Source: Rhizophlyctis rosea (lineage: Eukaryota > Chytridiomycota > Chytridiomycetes > Rhizophlyctidales > Rhizophlyctidaceae). Taken from it: a stretch of 64,000 nucleotides of DNA. The DNA lies in NCBI GenBank assembly GCA_027596075.1, contig JADGJC010000117.1, positions 51,062-115,061 of the forward strand, written 5' to 3'. The notes beneath the pieces are model-generated. The model had not been told where the DNA came from. It saw only the letters and a list, made by a program, of their open reading frames with translations, and ran no database searches. The position numbers and the translations under genes are program-made. Shown piece after piece: positions 61,931 through 64,000 of this stretch (its first letter is position 1; each line of letters begins with the position of its first letter).

Positions 61931-64000
61931 TTATCGCAGGTCTATTGACCAGCACACGCTCTGACAATATCCTATGAAGCAGTTCACTCCGGCGCCGCCT
62001 GTCCCTATACCGCTCGGGCCCATAGTGGGCAGGTTCAACCAACTGCCGCCGCTGAAGGCGGTTAATGCCATGCCACTCGCTAACGTCAAGGAGGTCGTCG
62101 TGATGTTTTTCGCGTTGGACAGCCCGCCTTGTAAGACCAGACACCCAGCTCCCAATGCAGTTGAATCAGCGGTACCAGTCAACGTGAGAGTTGTGAGGGA
62201 CTGCGTAGGGTTGACAGAGAGGACGGTTCCGCTCTTCGATAGCCCTGTCCCAACCTGTAGGATGGGATCGTACGTAGCGGCGGTAAATGCTTGCGTGGCC
62301 ACAAGGCTGCCCCCAGAAACCATAGATCCAGCGTGGACTGCGCCTGTGGTGGAAATACCCCCACCATTGGGGTAAGTCAAAGCCCCTGTTGTTGTGCTGG
62401 TGGCTGCCGTTGCAGATGTACTGGATATAGTGCTGCTACTTGTCAGTGGTCCAGAAAGGGACAGCGAGGTGAGCGTACCCAACCCTGTCACGTGACCTAA
62501 AGTCGAATTTACAGTCACAACATTGGTGGCAGAGCGGGTCAGACCAGTGCTGAAGGTGGACAAGGGATCGAAGTTCTGGCTGACGTAAGCTTGTGAAGCT
62601 ACCGCTGCACCATTGACAAACATGCTCGAAGCGTATACGGCTCCTCCTACTCCGAGCCCGGATGCGCCCGTGAGGACCAACGTACCTGTTGAAACCAAAG
62701 TTGATGGCGTTCCGCCCGTCAATGTGAGAGAGGTGAGTGATTGCGTAGGGTTTACTGACAGGGCGTTGCCGCTTTTCAGAAGACCAGTCCCAGCGGACAG
62801 AATGGGCTCAAATGTACTCGACGACCAGGCCTGGGTCGCAACCATTGCGTTGTTGACAAACATATTTGAAGCGTAAATGGTGTTTCCAACCCCAAGACCA
62901 GAGCTACCAGAAAGTACCAATGTACCAGTCGAGGTAAATGTTGATGCCGTACCACCTGTCAGCGTGAGAGAGGTGAGAGATTGGGGAGGCTTCAGAGATA
63001 ATACGTTTCCAGTCTTTACCAGGCCACTCCCTGCGGAGAGCAGTGGCTCAAAGGTGCTCGAACTCCACGCCTGGGTCGCGACCTGGCTTCCGCCAGAAAC
63101 CATGGATCCTGCGTGTATAGCCCCCGAAGTTGAAATTCCCCCGCCATTGGGAAAAGTCAAAGCTCCGGTTGTTGTGCTCGTGGCTGCTGTTGCAGAAGTG
63201 CTCAATATAGTGCTGTTACTTGTCAGCGGCCCAGAAAGGGAAAGAAATGTCAGGGTTCCCAATCCTGTCACGTGACCTAGAACACTGTTTACCGTCACCA
63301 CACTGGTGGCGGAGCGGGTGACTCCTGTTGTGAAGGTGGATAAGGGGTCAAAATTTGTGCTTACATAAGACTGGGAGGCCACTGCCGCGCCGTTGACGAA
63401 CATGCTAGCGGCGTACACGGCGCCCCCGACTCCAAGACGAGAGTTACCGCTCAGGACCAGCGTACCAGTCGATACGGATGTTGAAACCGCCCCACCAGTC
63501 AATGTCAGAGAGGTGAGGGACTGACTGGGGTTGACTGAAAGAGTGTTGCCGCTTTTCAGCAAGCCGCTGCCGGCAGATAGAATTGGCTCAAACGTGCTCG
63601 CTGACCAGGCTTGCGTTGCAATGGGGCTACCCGCAAAAAACATGGATCGGGCGTGGATCTCACCACTGGTGGAAATTCCCCCTCCATTGGGGAAGGTGAG
63701 GGCTCCAGTAGTGGTGCTGCTAGCTACTGCAGTGGAAGTGCTTGAAATGGTACTTGTCGTCGTTAAAGGGCCAGAAAGGGCAAGAGACCTGAGGGTCCCC
63801 ACGCTTGTCACGTGACCCAGGGTCGAATTCACAGAAAGGTCGTTGGCAGCCGTACGCGTCAGCCCCGTGGATATCGTCGTCAGGGGGTCTGCGTACTGAT
63901 TTACGTAAGCAACCGTACTGACTTGCAGGGATGCGGACAAGTAGGACGCGTCTGGTAGTTCGGACGTGTCACGTGTTTGGTTAGATAGATAAACATGTGA
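61931..64000 (-). CDS. Repetitive fiber/tail-fiber-like protein (at least 690 aa, 5' end beyond window)
   Basis: The minus-strand frame is open from 64000 to a TAG at 61931-61933; no ATG near 63940 is needed because the frame continues to the edge. It is built of long Ser/Thr/Gly repeats: STTTGALTFPNGGGISTSG appears three times (near 63690, 63150, 62370), GHVTSVGTL/GHVTGLGTLT three times, and (V/L)SVNPTQSLTSLTLTGG four to five times. The pattern is that of beta-helical fiber shafts in phages and giant viruses (STTTGALxxxGGxGIxG). No signal peptide or anchor; the C-terminus (GGAGVNCFIGYCQSVCWSIDLR) is Cys-containing. It would be a virion surface fiber for host binding. The 75-bp repeat at both ends suggests cassette exchange. 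Confidence 0.75.
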   Translation of the reverse strand, partial: SHVYLSNQTRDTSELPDASYLSASLQVSTVAYVNQYADPLTTISTGLTRTAANDLSVNSTLGHVTSVGTLRSLALSGPLTTTSTISSTSTAVASSTTTGALTFPNGGGISTSGEIHARSMFFAGSPIATQAWSASTFEPILSAGSGLLKSGNTLSVNPSQSLTSLTLTGGAVSTSVSTGTLVLSGNSRLGVGGAVYAASMFVNGAAVASQSYVSTNFDPLSTFTTGVTRSATSVVTVNSVLGHVTGLGTLTFLSLSGPLTSNSTILSTSATAATSTTTGALTFPNGGGISTSGAIHAGSMVSGGSQVATQAWSSSTFEPLLSAGSGLVKTGNVLSLKPPQSLTSLTLTGGTASTFTSTGTLVLSGSSGLGVGNTIYASNMFVNNAMVATQAWSSSTFEPILSAGTGLLKSGNALSVNPTQSLTSLTLTGGTPSTLVSTGTLVLTGASGLGVGGAVYASSMFVNGAAVASQAYVSQNFDPLSTFSTGLTRSATNVVTVNSTLGHVTGLGTLTSLSLSGPLTSSSTISSTSATAATSTTTGALTYPNGGGISTTGAVHAGSMVSGGSLVATQAFTAATYDPILQVGTGLSKSGTVLSVNPTQSLTTLTLTGTADSTALGAGCLVLQGGLSNAKNITTTSLTLASGMALTAFSGGSWLNLPTMGPSGIGTGGAGVNCFIGYCQSVCWSIDLR
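63924..64000. repeat. Direct repeat, right copy (at least 77 bp, cut by window end)
   Basis: Second copy of the 61713-61787 sequence, inside the N-terminal coding part of the fiber gene and open in its frame. Extent beyond the window unknown. Confidence 0.9.

Noticed and set aside
62613..63275. Plus-strand frames opposite the fiber gene
   Set aside because: They repeat with the same period as the fiber repeats and have no start context; antisense shadows.
1..64000. CRISPR array, rRNA, intact LTR retrotransposon
   Set aside because: No regularly spaced repeat arrays, rRNA sequence or reverse-transcriptase motifs noticed.

Overview
The window looks like a fungal nuclear contig, most likely a chytrid, that carries a decaying insert derived from a giant virus (Nucleocytoviricota-like). 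Fungal origin is supported by short GT-AG introns that can be joined in frame, a secreted modular chitinase (CBM18, LysM, three more Cys-rich chitin-binding modules, GH18), a mitochondrial phosphate carrier with four exons, an NSUN RNA methyltransferase, a HET-domain relic and F-box/LRR and F-box/ankyrin families of the kind that are expanded in chytrids. The chytrid assignment is inference; I could not run a search.

Region 1 (1-34.4 kb) is host-like. It holds the end of a Gly/Ala/Pro-rich gene, two large paralogous low-complexity proteins (1010-3712 minus, 30521-33160 plus) that share an N-terminal domain and a PP1-docking-like motif, a LigB-type dioxygenase gene with an assembly gap, a HET-domain pseudogene, the chitinase, the NSUN methyltransferase, an F-box/ankyrin protein, three copies of one F-box/LRR family (one complete, two truncated) and the phosphate carrier. 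Long gene-poor stretches lie at 3.7-6.0, 7.8-12.8, 14.0-15.7 and 18.9-20.4 kb; one contains a degenerate GATTGACAA repeat field.

Region 2 (about 34.7 kb to the window end) differs: compact, mostly intronless genes on both strands, several with AT-rich TATA-like boxes close to the ATG. It encodes four or five candidate membrane or virion proteins (34.7-38.8 kb), small zinc-finger proteins (MYND-like, RING-like, F-box plus Cys-rich), a C5 DNA methyltransferase, a PrimPol/UL52-type primase and a long repetitive fiber protein that runs off the end. Many genes are broken: an amber stop in a small membrane protein, frameshifts in the F-box protein and primase, and a peroxiredoxin without its first exon-equivalent. 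Some genes in 40-46 and 49.8-53.7 kb look host-like (one has introns and a PD-(D/E)XK-like signature), so the insert may be interrupted by, or may have captured, host DNA.

Mobile DNA in the insert: an IS607-type element (serine recombinase plus a frameshifted Fanzor2/TnpB nuclease, 54.6-56.4 kb) and a fragment of a Fanzor1 nuclease joined to the truncated peroxiredoxin (39.4-39.7 kb). A 75-bp direct repeat at 61.7 and 63.9 kb brackets most of the fiber gene and a second fiber fragment has invaded the 3' end of the primase gene, suggesting recombination among fiber cassettes. The most noteworthy system is this viral insert with two Fanzor lineages and shuffled fiber modules.
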